From: Cellvibrionales bacterium
Lineage (GTDB): Bacteria > Pseudomonadota > Gammaproteobacteria > Pseudomonadales > UBA7239
Direction: 5' to 3'
NCBI GenBank assembly: GCA_016713115.1
Contig: JADJPU010000001.1
Coordinates: forward strand, 248,001 to 312,000
Length of the DNA: 64,000 nt
How positions within the stretch are numbered: the first letter of the stretch is position 1; every line of letters begins with the position of its first letter. The position numbers and the translations under genes were made by a program. Shown in pieces: positions 26,511 to 36,293 of the stretch. The notes under the pieces are model-generated. The model made no database searches. It was given only the letters and a program-made list of their open reading frames with translations, and was not told the DNA's origin.

Positions 26511-28673
26511 TTATACAAACTGCTCGTTTTTCTTGGCTTTATCCTTCAGCAATTTCGGTGGCTCGAAACGCTTGCCGTATTTCTTGGCGAGCTCACTCGC
26601 GCGCTTAGTAAACTCTTTCACGCCCCAATGATTGATGCACTGATACACACCACCCACATGCGGCGGGAAGCCGATACCCATGATGGAACCGATATTACCG
26701 TCCGCTACCGATTCAATCACGCCTTCTTCCATAGCGCGCACAGCTTCAATCACTTGTGAAAACACCAAGCGATCTTTGATGTCTTCAAACGGCACATCTT
26801 TCCAACCTTTCTTGGCGTACAGCTCTTTCAAGCCGGGCCAGATGTGTTTTTTGCCGCCTTCTGGATACTCGTAAAAACCACCGCCGTAGATTTTGCCTTT
26901 GCGGTCAAGCTTGGTGACCATGCGCTCCACCAAATCAAAGGTGGCGTTTTGCGCCTGTTTTTCACCGCGTGCTTTAGCGTCTTCCTGTCCTTGCTTGCCG
27001 TTTTTGTACGCGGTTTCCAAGCTGATTTCATCCAGCGCCGCTAACGGACCAACGGGCGAGCCGTTAAATGCCGCTGCGCTTTCGATCAACACAGGATTGA
27101 TACCCTCCATCACCATGGTGGCACCTTCAGTGATGGTGGCGCCGATTACACGCGTGGTGAAGAAGCCAGGCGCATCGTTGACCACAATCGGTTTTTTACC
27201 GAGCAAAATACCCAAGTCAAAGGCTTTGGCCAGCGCTTCTTTCGAAGTTTTCTTGCCGCAGATAATTTCCACCAGCGGCATTTTTTCTGCAGGTGAGAAA
27301 AAGTGCATGCCGATGTAATTCGCAGGGCGCACCGAGGCTTGCGCCAACTCCGTGATAGGCAGCGCGGAAGTGTTGGAAGCAAAAATAGCATCTTTGCCAA
27401 TCACCGCCTCTGTCTCTTTGGTAACTACCGCTTTGATGTCGCGATTTTCAAATACAGCTTCGATAATAAAGTCACAGCCTTTCAAATCTTCGACTTTTTC
27501 TGTGGGGTGAATCAGCGACAAGATTTGTGCCAATTTTTCTGGCGTCATTTTCTTGTTTTTCGCGCCTACTTTTTCGCTGTACGCTTTGCCTTTTTCGGCG
27601 TTGGCTAGGCTGATGTCTTTCAACACCACTTCTATGCCTTTTTGCGCAGCGAGATACGCCAAACCAGCGCCCATTTGCCCCGCACCCAAAATGCCGAGTT
27701 TTTTCACAGAAGTTGGCTTGATGCCTTTCGGACGGCTCGCGCCTTTTTCCAAGGCCTGCAACTGGAAGAAGAAGGTGCGGATCATGTTCTTTGCCACTTG
27801 CGAGGTCATCAAGTGCAAGAAATAACGCGCTTCGATTTTTTCCGCCGTATCAAAATCCACACGCGCTACATCGTGTATGCAGGCAAAAATAGCTTTCGGC
27901 GCAGGGAAATTGCCCTTGGTGGAATTCATCACATTGACGGGGCCAAAGTAGAACAAGCCCACCAAGCCTTGATCTGGGTCTTTATCTGCCGGCGAACCGC
28001 CGGGGATTTTGAAGCCGGGCTGATCCCAAGGTTGTTTGGCAGCTGGGTTGGCCAGAATCCACGCCTTGGCTTTTTTGTGCATCTCTTCTTCGTTAGCGGC
28101 CAGCTCATCGCAGAAGCCTTTTTCCAACGCTTTGGCACCGGCGTACTGCATGCCTTGGCTGATAAAAGTGATAGCGTTTTGGCAGCCAAATTTGCGCACC
28201 ATACGCACCACGCCGCCCGCGCCCGGCATCAAACCGAGTTGCGCTTCTGGCAAGCCCATTTTCACATCCGCGCGATCAATCGCGATGCGGTGATGGCAGG
28301 CCAGTGCAATTTCATAACCGCCGCCCAATGCCGCACCGTTCATACCCACCACAACAGGCACGCCCAGTGTTTCCAAAATACGCAATGGTTTTTTCGCATT
28401 CAAAATGCCTTCAAACTTTTGCGTGGCTTCTTTCTCATCCATTTTGGTTGGCATTTCCAACAGCGCGTTCAAATCACCGCCGCCGAAGAAAGTGTCTTTG
28501 CCAGAGCGCACATACACGCCTTTAATTTTGTCTTTCATTTTGGCGAGTTCATCCACCGCTTTGCTCATTGCGGTGATGTATTCGTCGCCCATTTTGTTCA
28601 CTTTTTCGCCCGGCTGATCGAAGATCAATTCCACGATACCGTCAGCGTCTTTTTTCAGTTTGATGTAACTCAT
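26511..28673 (-). CDS. Multifunctional enoyl-CoA hydratase / 3-hydroxyacyl-CoA dehydrogenase (FadB/FadJ-like)
   Basis: This 720-aa beta-oxidation enzyme has an N-terminal crotonase domain (about 1-200) with GGGDLNALLEM for the oxyanion hole and ALGGGYEIALACHHRIA, GLPEAQLGLMPGAGG. The C-terminal NAD-binding 3-hydroxyacyl-CoA dehydrogenase domain starts near residue 325 with KLGILGAGQMGAGLAYLAA and has the catalytic His in NYIGMHFFSPAEKMPLVEII, followed by the C-terminal helical domain. It hydrates enoyl-CoA and oxidises the hydroxyacyl-CoA. The gene follows a thiolase by 11 bases on the same strand, forming a beta and alpha subunit pair, and ends at a strong terminator. Confidence 0.92.
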   Translation of the reverse strand: MSYIKLKKDADGIVELIFDQPGEKVNKMGDEYITAMSKAVDELAKMKDKIKGVYVRSGKDTFFGGGDLNALLEMPTKMDEKEATQKFEGILNAKKPLRILETLGVPVVVGMNGAALGGGYEIALACHHRIAIDRADVKMGLPEAQLGLMPGAGGVVRMVRKFGCQNAITFISQGMQYAGAKALEKGFCDELAANEEEMHKKAKAWILANPAAKQPWDQPGFKIPGGSPADKDPDQGLVGLFYFGPVNVMNSTKGNFPAPKAIFACIHDVARVDFDTAEKIEARYFLHLMTSQVAKNMIRTFFFQLQALEKGASRPKGIKPTSVKKLGILGAGQMGAGLAYLAAQKGIEVVLKDISLANAEKGKAYSEKVGAKNKKMTPEKLAQILSLIHPTEKVEDLKGCDFIIEAVFENRDIKAVVTKETEAVIGKDAIFASNTSALPITELAQASVRPANYIGMHFFSPAEKMPLVEIICGKKTSKEALAKAFDLGILLGKKPIVVNDAPGFFTTRVIGATITEGATMVMEGINPVLIESAAAFNGSPVGPLAALDEISLETAYKNGKQGQEDAKARGEKQAQNATFDLVERMVTKLDRKGKIYGGGFYEYPEGGKKHIWPGLKELYAKKGWKDVPFEDIKDRLVFSQVIEAVRAMEEGVIESVADGNIGSIMGIGFPPHVGGVYQCINHWGVKEFTKRASELAKKYGKRFEPPKLLKDKAKKNEQFV

Positions 28674-28684
28674 CGTCGTCTACC

Positions 28685-29887
28685 TCACACCAACTCGACC
28701 ACAGTAGCGATACCAATACCGCCACCTGCACACAGGGTTGCTACACCGCGCTTCAATTTGCGGCGCTCCAGTTCATCCACCAGCGTACCGAGAATCATTG
28801 CGCCGGTAGCACCGATGGGGTGACCCATCGCAATCGCGCCGCCGTTGACATTGATTTTTTCATTCGGAATGCCGAGCACTTTTTGATAGCGCAACACCAC
28901 AGAAGCAAACGCTTCGTTCAGTTCAAACAAATCGATGTCAGACAATTTCAGCTTCGCTTGTTTCAACGCTTTTAATGTCGCTGGCGCAGGGCCCGTCAAC
29001 ATAATGGACGGCTCCGTGCCAGTCAGCGCACAAGCAACAATGCGCGCACGCGGTTTCAGGTTGTGCGCTTTGGCAGCTTTTTCATTGCCGATCAACACCA
29101 GTGAAGCGCCATCCACGATGCCCGATGAATTGCCGGGTGTGTGTACGCAAGTGATGTTTTCTAAATCGGGATATTTGAATTTCAAGAAATCGGTGTGACC
29201 GAAATCGTTGAACATTTGGAAAGACGGTTTCAGTTTCGCCAAGCCTTCCATGCTGGTGTCTTTGCGCACCAGTTCGTCGTGCGCCAACACGGTTACACCG
29301 TTCAAATCTTTCACCGGCACGATGGATTTTTTGAAATAACCTTTTTCCCAAGCTTTAGCGGCGCGCTGTTGCGACATCAAGGCATAGCGGTCGATGTCTT
29401 CACGGCTCAAACCGTCTTGCGTGGCGATTAAATCGGCGCCGATACCTTGCGACACACCGTAGCTGTGCATCGCCACCCACGGATCGCCCGCTGCTGCACC
29501 GGAAGCACCGATGCCGAGGCGCGACATGGATTCCACGCCGCCTGCCAGCACCAAATCTTCAAAACCTGCGCGCACTTTTGCCGCGCCGTTGTTCACTGCA
29601 TCCAAGGCACCTGCGCAGTAGCGATGCAGTTGTGCGCCTGTCGTTACTTGTGACCAACCGGCATAAATCAACGCGGTTTTCGCAATGTTTTGACCTTGCT
29701 CGTTCACAGGCTCACCGGTGGCGAGAATCATGTCTTCAACGGCAGAGGGGTCGAGTTTGTTGCGAGTCTGCATCGCATCGAGCAGATTTTTGACCATATC
29801 AACGGGCTTCACTTCATAAAGCCCGCCACCGGCCTTGCCTCTGCCGCGCGGAGTGCGGATAGCGTCAAAGATAAATGCTTGCGCCAT
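28685..29887 (-). CDS. Acetyl-CoA C-acyltransferase (thiolase), FadA/FadI-like
   Basis: This 400-aa thiolase is the partner of the multifunctional protein downstream. The nucleophile is Cys91 in HRYCAGALDAV, with the C-terminal motifs NEAFASVVLRYQK, NGGAIAMGHPIGATGA and LCAGGGIGIA. It cleaves 3-ketoacyl-CoA to acetyl-CoA and a shortened acyl-CoA. It leads the two-gene operon and is divergent from mfd. It is not a close copy of the thiolase at 19864-21045 and probably handles a different substrate range. Confidence 0.92.
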   Translation of the reverse strand: MAQAFIFDAIRTPRGRGKAGGGLYEVKPVDMVKNLLDAMQTRNKLDPSAVEDMILATGEPVNEQGQNIAKTALIYAGWSQVTTGAQLHRYCAGALDAVNNGAAKVRAGFEDLVLAGGVESMSRLGIGASGAAAGDPWVAMHSYGVSQGIGADLIATQDGLSREDIDRYALMSQQRAAKAWEKGYFKKSIVPVKDLNGVTVLAHDELVRKDTSMEGLAKLKPSFQMFNDFGHTDFLKFKYPDLENITCVHTPGNSSGIVDGASLVLIGNEKAAKAHNLKPRARIVACALTGTEPSIMLTGPAPATLKALKQAKLKLSDIDLFELNEAFASVVLRYQKVLGIPNEKINVNGGAIAMGHPIGATGAMILGTLVDELERRKLKRGVATLCAGGGIGIATVVELV

Positions 29888-29931
29888 GGTGCTTACCTTT
29901 TGGTTGGGTGAATTGGAAAAACGAGGGTCGC

Positions 29932-29937
29932 TATAAT
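29932..29937 (+). promoter_or_regulatory. Probable -10 box of mfd
   Basis: A perfect TATAAT in GGTCGCTATAATACCC lies 29 bases before the mfd ATG. No convincing -35 hexamer is seen at 16-18 bases. Confidence 0.45.
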
Positions 29938-29966
29938 ACCCGCCCTGCTATCAGCCCCGCAAAGCC

Positions 29967-32900
29967 ATGCCCAGTATTTTCCACCCACCGCTACACCCCA
30001 CTACGGGCAACCGTCAACGCTGGAGTGGCCTACACGGCACCGCAACAGCGCTGGCTTTAGCCAATGCCCAGCAACAGCATCAAGGCGTGTTATTGGTGGT
30101 GACCGAAGATGCGGCCAGCGCCAGACAGTTACAGCGCGAAATGCAATTTTTTGGCGATAACAGCCTGCGCGTGTTGAATTTTCCCGCGTGGGAAACCCTG
30201 CCCTACGACGGCTTCTCGCCACATCAAGACATTATTTCCGAACGATTGGCCGCGCTCTCACAACTGTTGAGCGGCGAACCCTGCACCTTGGTACTGCCGG
30301 TGGCGAGTTTGATGAACCGCCTGCCACCGCGCGATTTCATCGCCGGACAAGTGTTCGATGTGAAAACTGGCGATGCTTTTCATGTGCATAGCACGAGGCA
30401 AAAACTGGAAAGCTGCGGCTATCGCTGCGTGGATACCGTAAACGATCACGGCGAATTTGCTGTGCGCGGCGCGGTGATGGATATTTTTCCCGCTGGCAGC
30501 GAGCTGCCCTATCGCATCGATTTGTTTGATGACTTCATTGAATCGCTGCGCAGTTTTGATCCAGAAACGCAGCGCACCATAGAAAAAGTGCCGTCGATAC
30601 GCCTGCTGCCTGCGCGTGAGTTTTTGCTGACTAAATCGGGCATCAACACTTTTCTCGATCGCTGGCATGCGCGTTTCATTCACAGCGATCCGAAAAAATC
30701 GGCGCTGTATCAAGACATCGCCTCCGGCATTGCCTCGCCCGGTGCAGAATACTTTTTGCCGCTGTTTTTTGAGCAGTGCGCGCAGTTACTGGATTACCTG
30801 CCGAGCAACTGCCTGATTGCACAGGCCGGCAATATCCACGCCGCCGCTGAAAAATATCAGGTGGATATTCGTGCGCGCTATGACAGCTTGCATCTCGAAC
30901 AATACCGCCCGCTGCTAAAACCGCACGAGGCTTTTGTTCCCACCGAAGAATTGTTTGCACGGTTGAAAAATTTTGCCTGTATTGATTGTTTTTCTGACGA
31001 TGCCAGCGCAGCAAACCTCGGCAGCCAACCTGTGCCAGACATAGCACTGCACGCGCGCGAAACGCAGCCGCTTGCGCCGCTGCAACAGTTTTTAGCACAG
31101 CACAGCGGCACACGCTTGTTGGTGTGCGCAGAATCCGCTGGTCGCGCCGAAGCCTTGCATACGCTTTTTTCGCAGCAACAACTGCCGCTAAAAAATGCAC
31201 AGCACTGGCAAGATTTTCTGAACGGCAGCGAACCCGCGCAGCTCACGCAGGTCTCGCTGGATCGCAGCTTATGGCTGCCCACTGAAAAATTATTGCTGCT
31301 CTCGGAAAGCCAATTGTTTGGCCAACAAGTGTTGCAGCAGCGCCGCCGCAAACAGCAAGTGGATGCCGCCGATAACGCCATCAAACACCTCAATGAATTG
31401 TCGCTCGGCGCGCCGGTGGTGCATTTGGAACACGGCGTGGGGCGCTACCACGGTTTAATCAATCTGGATATTGGCGGTGCCACCGGCGAGTTTTTACATT
31501 TGCGCTACGCGGGCGATGCCAGCCTGTATGTGCCGGTCACCTCTTTGCACTTAATCAGTCGCTATGGCGGCGCGGATGCCGACTTAGCGCCGTGGCACCG
31601 ACTCGGCTCCGAACAGTGGCAAAAGCGCGCACGAAAGCTGCACAACAAATTGAAGATGTTGCAGCAAAGTTACTGGAAATTCACGCCAGACGCGCCGCGC
31701 GTTCACGCGAAGCGTTTGCCCTGCCCGATATCGAAATGCAGCAATTTTCTGCCGAGTTTCCATTTGAGGAAACACCGGATCAACAAAACGCTATCGCCGC
31801 CGTGATTGCCGACATGCAAGCTGCCAAACCCATGGACAGATTAGTGTGCGGCGATGTCGGCTTTGGCAAAACCGAAGTGGCGATGCGCGCTGCGTTTCTC
31901 GCCGCGCTCAATGAAAAACAAGTCGCAGTGTTGGTGCCGACCACGCTGCTGGCGCAACAACACGGCGAAAACTTTCGCGACCGTTTTGCGCAGTGGCCGG
32001 TGCGCATAGAAACCATTTCGCGCTTTCGCACCGCCAAAGAGCAGGAAGCCGTTTTGCAAAAAGTCGCCGACGGTCATATCGACATCATCATCGGCACGCA
32101 CCGCTTATTGCAGGACGATGTGACATTCAAAAATCTTGGCTTGTTGGTGATCGACGAAGAACATCGCTTTGGCGTGAAACAAAAAGAGCGCATGAAAGCC
32201 ATGCGCGCACAGGTCGATATTCTCAACATGACCGCCACACCCATTCCGCGCACGCTGAATATGTCGCTGGCCGGCATGCGCGATTTATCCATCATCGCCA
32301 CACCACCCGCGCGCCGCTTGGCGATCAAAACCTTCGCGCGCGCTTACGACGATGCGACAATAAAAGAAGCCATACTGCGCGAGTTGTTGCGCGGTGGTCA
32401 GGTGTATTTTCTGCACAACGATGTGGCCAGCATTCAGCGCTGCGCGCAAACCATTGCCGAGTTGGTGCCAGAAGCGCGCGTGGTGGTCGGCCATGGGCAA
32501 ATGCGCGAGCGCGAACTGGAACAAGTGATGAGTGATTTTTATCACCAGCGTTTTAATGTGCTGGTGTGTACCACCATCATTGAAACTGGCATCGACGTAC
32601 CCAACGCCAACACCATTATTATTGAACGCGCGGATAAATTTGGCTTGGCACAGTTGCACCAGTTGCGCGGCCGCGTGGGGCGCTCACACCATCAAGCCTA
32701 CGCCTACTTGCTCACACCAGGCGTGCGCAATATGACGCCGGATGCCGAAAAAAGATTGGAAGCGATTTGCCATGCCGATGTACTCGGTTCCGGCTTTTTG
32801 CTCGCCAATCACGATTTGGAAATTCGCGGCGCGGGTGAATTGCTCGGCGAACAACAGAGCGGACAAATTGAAAGCATCGGCTTCAGCCTCTATATGGAAA

Positions 32901-33403
32901 TGCTAGAGCGCGCCGTCAAAAACCTGCAAGAAGGCAAAGCCGTCGGCAGCAATATCACCGGCGTGCAACAGAATGAAATCAATTTGCGCATCCCCGCTTT
33001 AATTCCCGACGAATACTTGCCAGATGCCGCCACGCGCCTAGTGTTGTATCGCCGCATTTCTTGTGCTGAAAACAACGATGCACTGCGCGATTTGCAAGTA
33101 GAAATGATCGACCGCTTTGGTTTGCTGCCTGATCCTGTAAAAAACTTGTTTCGCCAGGCCTCACTGCGTTTGCGCGTGTTGCAACTGGGCATCGACAAAT
33201 TAGAAGCCAGCGCCAACGGCGTGCGCGCAGAGTTTGCCAGCGATACCCGCGTCGATCCCTTTGCATTAGTAAAATTGATTCAACAATATCCCACGCGCTA
33301 CAAATTGGAAGACGGCAAACGATTGGTGATTAAAGATGACTTAGAAGAAACGGAAGCGCGGTTTGCTGCGGTGGAGGCGTTGTTAGAGAAGCTGGCGGGG
33401 TGA
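29967..33403 (+). CDS. mfd: Transcription-repair coupling factor (frameshift)
   Basis: Mfd removes RNA polymerase stalled at DNA lesions and recruits UvrA. The 1145-aa corrected product matches E. coli Mfd (1148 aa). The UvrB-like N-terminal module contains FPAWETLPYDGFSPHQDIISERL. An RNA-polymerase interaction domain follows (GAPVVHLEHGVGRYHGL). The translocase motor has the Walker A CGDVGFGKTEVAMRA, the DEAH box VIDEEHRFGVKQ, and GLAQLHQLRGRVGRS; a C-terminal UvrA-inhibitory domain ends the protein. The frame breaks at the A4 run 31621-31624. One extra A gives SEQWQKARTKAAQQIEDVAAKL, the family sequence. I therefore treat the two open segments as one gene. Confidence 0.93.
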
Positions 33404-33410
33404 CCAATCC

Positions 33411-33908
33411 TCACACGCTGCTTCTTTGGTTAATGGCATCCAGTAGCGATTGCTGAGCAAACTTCATGCTTCGCCCTATCAAGATAATATTATCGGCATC
33501 ACTGCTCGTAATACCGACTTTAGCGTCCGTAATAAATGCAGGCGAACTTTCTGGAAAATGCATGCGCTTATCGTCAATAGCTATCCACGGCACATGCAGC
33601 CAGTTTTTATCAGTTAGAAAGTTCATTGCCTCTTTAAAGCGAACATGCTGCGCTGTGAGATCTAATTCATGGATGGGTGTGCTGCCAATAATTCTATGTT
33701 TAAACCACGCATTAAATCTTTCTATATCAGAGTCCATGCGCCACGCTGTCGACAGCACAATTTTTGCATTCAGTGCATCCAATATGCGATTTACAAAATA
33801 TATTGCCTCCGGCTTAAATCTCTCATGCTCATTAGCTCTTACAGGATGCAATACGCCATCAAAATCTAAGAACACCAAAAATTCAGGTTGCCCACTGAAC
33901 GCGCTCAT
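33411..33908 (-). CDS. HAD-like phosphatase domain protein
   Basis: This 165-aa protein of the HAD superfamily has the nucleophile motif FLDFDGVLHP with Asp-x-Asp near residue 15, the second motif KIVLSTAWR and the acidic third motif IAIDDKR. It resembles the HAD domain found alone or in Swiss-army-knife RNA repair proteins; such proteins may act on nucleic-acid phosphate ends, but the substrate is unknown. GAGAGGG is a good ribosome site for the ATG at 33908. It ends eight bases from convergent mfd, and the local base composition is more A+T-rich than the surroundings. Confidence 0.75.
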   Translation of the reverse strand: MSAFSGQPEFLVFLDFDGVLHPVRANEHERFKPEAIYFVNRILDALNAKIVLSTAWRMDSDIERFNAWFKHRIIGSTPIHELDLTAQHVRFKEAMNFLTDKNWLHVPWIAIDDKRMHFPESSPAFITDAKVGITSSDADNIILIGRSMKFAQQSLLDAINQRSSV

Positions 33909-33935
33909 CAATCACACACCCTCTCACATGTTTTT

Positions 33936-34109
33936 TTATTTCTTTGCAAACAACTTTTTAATACGCGCCTTGGCTGCGTCCAGCGCATTACCCATCAGAT
34001 CAACAACAATTTGCGCAATAACACCAATCATTCCCAACACTAAAATTAGAACAATAAAAGACAAGATCGGTGATGACAGGACGATTCCGACTAAAAGAAT
34101 TTTCCCCAT
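33936..34109 (-). CDS. Small single-helix membrane protein, 57 aa
   Basis: This short gene has a very good ribosome site (AGGGGG seven bases before the ATG). The product starts MGKILLVGIVL, has a long hydrophobic stretch (about residues 4-37) and an amphipathic basic tail ending AKARIKKLFAKK. I do not recognise the family. It lies in the same orientation between the HAD gene and the 103-aa gene, and all three look like one small transcription unit of foreign composition. Confidence 0.6.
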   Translation of the reverse strand: MGKILLVGIVLSSPILSFIVLILVLGMIGVIAQIVVDLMGNALDAAKARIKKLFAKK

Positions 34110-34139
34110 CTTAGCCCCCTAAAACTTATGGCATATAGG

Positions 34140-34451
34140 CTATGGCCTTTCCCACTCTTTGATAATTTCTTGGAGAACGCTATCCTCTTTCGATTCTTTG
34201 TTTAGCTTAATGACTAAATCAAAGTCTAGGCATATCTGCTTGCCGTTATTGTCCATTCTTGGCGTAACTCCGCCTTCTTTTGCCACAATGTATTGGCACC
34301 CTACCGTTCCGTCAGTAAATACCCTTGCGCCAGTGTGATTTACACGCCAACCCCAGCGGTCAGTCAGATTGCGTGCACTTGGCAGTTTTTCCCACAGCAT
34401 ACATACAGCAATGATGCCCAACAGGATATTGGTGATAGTTTGCGTTTTCAT
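34140..34451 (-). CDS. Small exported or membrane-anchored protein, possibly DUF6440-like
   Basis: This 103-aa protein has an N-terminal hydrophobic anchor (TNILLGIIAVCMLWEKL), then a small beta-rich domain with TGARVFTDGTVGCQYIVAKEG and GVTPRMDNNGKQI. The pattern of a Gly-Cys-Tyr strand followed by GGVTPxxDxxGK resembles DUF6440-type domains; this is tentative. GAGAGG eight bases before the ATG at 34451 decides the start over an upstream in-frame ATG. Its function is unknown. Confidence 0.6.
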   Translation of the reverse strand: MKTQTITNILLGIIAVCMLWEKLPSARNLTDRWGWRVNHTGARVFTDGTVGCQYIVAKEGGVTPRMDNNGKQICLDFDLVIKLNKESKEDSVLQEIIKEWERP

Positions 34452-34505
34452 GCAACTGACCTCTCGGTTTAAGCCCTTCAGCACTGTCACTGTACTGCCA
34501 CTCAA

Positions 34506-34520
34506 GCTCACCAGGTGAGC
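34506..34520. repeat. Perfect inverted repeat upstream of the WYL regulator
   Basis: GCTCACCAGGTGAGC has two seven-base arms around a central A. It lies 53 bases before the WYL regulator ATG and 55 bases upstream of the divergent 103-aa gene. It could be an autoregulatory operator; no known consensus is claimed. Confidence 0.4.
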
Positions 34521-34572
34521 CTTGCCATCTCCTTGTCAGGCACCCAGAATGCCTCCACCACAGGAGAACATC

Positions 34573-35606
34573 ATGAATCGCACTGAACGCTTTTACAAAA
34601 TCGAGAGCCTGCTGCACCGCCGTCGCGTGGTGACGGTGGACGATTTTTTGCAGGAATTGGGTGTTTCGCACGCAACATTTAAGCGCGATTTGGAATACCT
34701 GCGCGACCGCATTTGCGCGCCGATTGTGTTTGACCGCGCCTTGGGCGGCTACCGCTTTGACAGCCAAGAAGCCGCCACATTGCACGAGCTGCCAGGGCTG
34801 TGGTTTAACGCCAGTGAGGTGCATGCCCTGCTCAGTATGCAGGCACTGCTGGATCACATCGAACCCGGTTTGCTCACACCGCAAATCGCACCGCTGCGCA
34901 CGCGCTTACAAAGCCTGTTGGCGCGCGATGATTTCAGCGCGCAAGAAGTGAATCAACGCATCAAACTGGTTCATGCGATACGCCGACCTGTTCACAGCCG
35001 TTTTTTGAGCAGCTCGCCACTGCCACCCTGCGCCGCAAACGCGTGTGCATTCAACACTGGCACCGCGAACGCAACACCACTACAACGCGCGAAGTTTCAC
35101 CACAACAATTGGTTTATTACCGCAACAATTGGTATTTGGATGCGTGGTGCCATCAGCGCAACGCGCTGCGCTCGTTTGCGGTGGATGCCATTACTGAAGT
35201 GGAGTTTATCGATAAAGCCGCGAAAAACATTGCTGCCGCTACACTCAAAACACAACTCGAACAAGGCTATGGCATTTTTTCCAATAACAAAAAAGTGGAA
35301 TGGGCAGTGCTGCGGTTTACACCAGAGCGATCGCGCTGGATTGCACAAGAAGTTTGGCATCCTAATCAACAAGTGCAAACCGACAAAGACGGCAGTATTA
35401 CTTTAGAAGTGCCCTACAGCGATGACCGAGAATTACTGATGGACATTCTCAAACACGGCGCTGAGGTGCAGGTGTTAAAACCAGCCGCACTAAAGAAGCG
35501 CGTGCGCGATGAAGTAAAAAATGCTGAAATAAAATCAGCCCAAGGATTACGACAACACCAACACTTGCTGCAAAATTTTGCGGATATTATCCATGCCCAC
35601 TTTTAA
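34573..35606 (+). CDS. WYL-domain transcriptional regulator (frameshift)
   Basis: This DNA-binding regulator is about 344 aa after correction. It has an N-terminal DeoR-type helix-turn-helix (RFYKIESLLHRRRVVTVDDF, VSHATFKRDLEYLRDR), then a WYL domain (QLVYYRNNWYLDAWCHQRNALRSFAVDAI) that typically senses a nucleic acid or nucleotide ligand, and a WCX tail (EVPYSDDRELLMDILKHG). The frame breaks at the T6 run 35001-35006; one more T gives SRFFEQLATATLRRKRV and a continuous protein. Its last 60 bases overlap, on the opposite strand, the end of the phosphorylase gene. The target is unknown. Confidence 0.82.
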
Positions 35607-36284
35607 GGTGGCATCAATGGCTTCCATGGTGATTAGCTCATCCGTGCAGCCCGCTGCCCAGTTGGCCACTACGCACAAACTCGCGTAATCCAAACCAATT
35701 TCACGCGCCAGTGGCGCTTCTGGCATCGCTGTCATACCGACCAAATCACAGCCGTCGCGCTGCATGCGGCGAATTTCTGCGGCGGTTTCTAAACGCGGCC
35801 CTTGCGTGCAACCGTAAACGCCACGCGCTAAAGCAATCACACCCGCGGCATCGGCAGCGCGCAACAATAATTCGCGCGTGCGTTCGGCATAGGGAAAGGT
35901 GAAATCAATATGTTCCAGCGGCGAATGCTCGTCGTCGCTGTAGGTATGAATGCGCCCCCAGGTGTAATCAATGATTTGATCCGGCACTGAAATCACTGCA
36001 GGCGCCATGTCGTGATGAATGCCGCCCACGGCATTCACCGCAATCACTTGCTCCACACCCAATTGCTTTAGCGCATACATATTGGCGCGGTAATTCACGC
36101 GATGCGGCGGCCACTGGTGTTGCTCACCATGACGCGCAAAAAAATACACCGGCTTGCCGTGATACTCCCCTTTTTGTACCGGCGCAGAAGGCGTGCCGTA
36201 AGGCGTATCCACTGTGATTTTTTCACCGATGTGCAGGCCGTCGAGTTGATCTAATCCAGTACCGCCAATAATTGCGATGGTCAT
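35547..36284 (-). CDS. S-methyl-5'-thioinosine phosphorylase (MTAP family)
   Basis: This 245-aa nucleoside phosphorylase of the MTAP/PNP-I family starts MTIAIIGGTGLDQLDGL and has FFARHGEQHQWPPHRVNYRANMYALKQLG, VNAVGGI, QIIDYTWGR, CTQGPRLETAAEI and the base-binding segment VGMTAMPEAPLAREIGLDYA. Pseudomonas PA3004 with the same gene context is a methylthioinosine phosphorylase, releasing hypoxanthine from methylthioinosine. The next gene is a hypoxanthine phosphoribosyltransferase, which fits that specificity. Pure methylthioadenosine activity cannot be excluded from sequence alone. Confidence 0.85.
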   Translation of the reverse strand: MTIAIIGGTGLDQLDGLHIGEKITVDTPYGTPSAPVQKGEYHGKPVYFFARHGEQHQWPPHRVNYRANMYALKQLGVEQVIAVNAVGGIHHDMAPAVISVPDQIIDYTWGRIHTYSDDEHSPLEHIDFTFPYAERTRELLLRAADAAGVIALARGVYGCTQGPRLETAAEIRRMQRDGCDLVGMTAMPEAPLAREIGLDYASLCVVANWAAGCTDELITMEAIDATLKVGMDNIRKILQQVLVLS

Positions 36285-36293
36285 TTCAACTCC

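Noticed and set aside
27642..28823. A 393-codon open frame on the plus strand opposite the FadB/J-like gene
   Set aside because: It is the antisense shadow of a well-supported enzyme gene; its composition is His/Phe-rich nonsense, and it has no domain or ribosome site.
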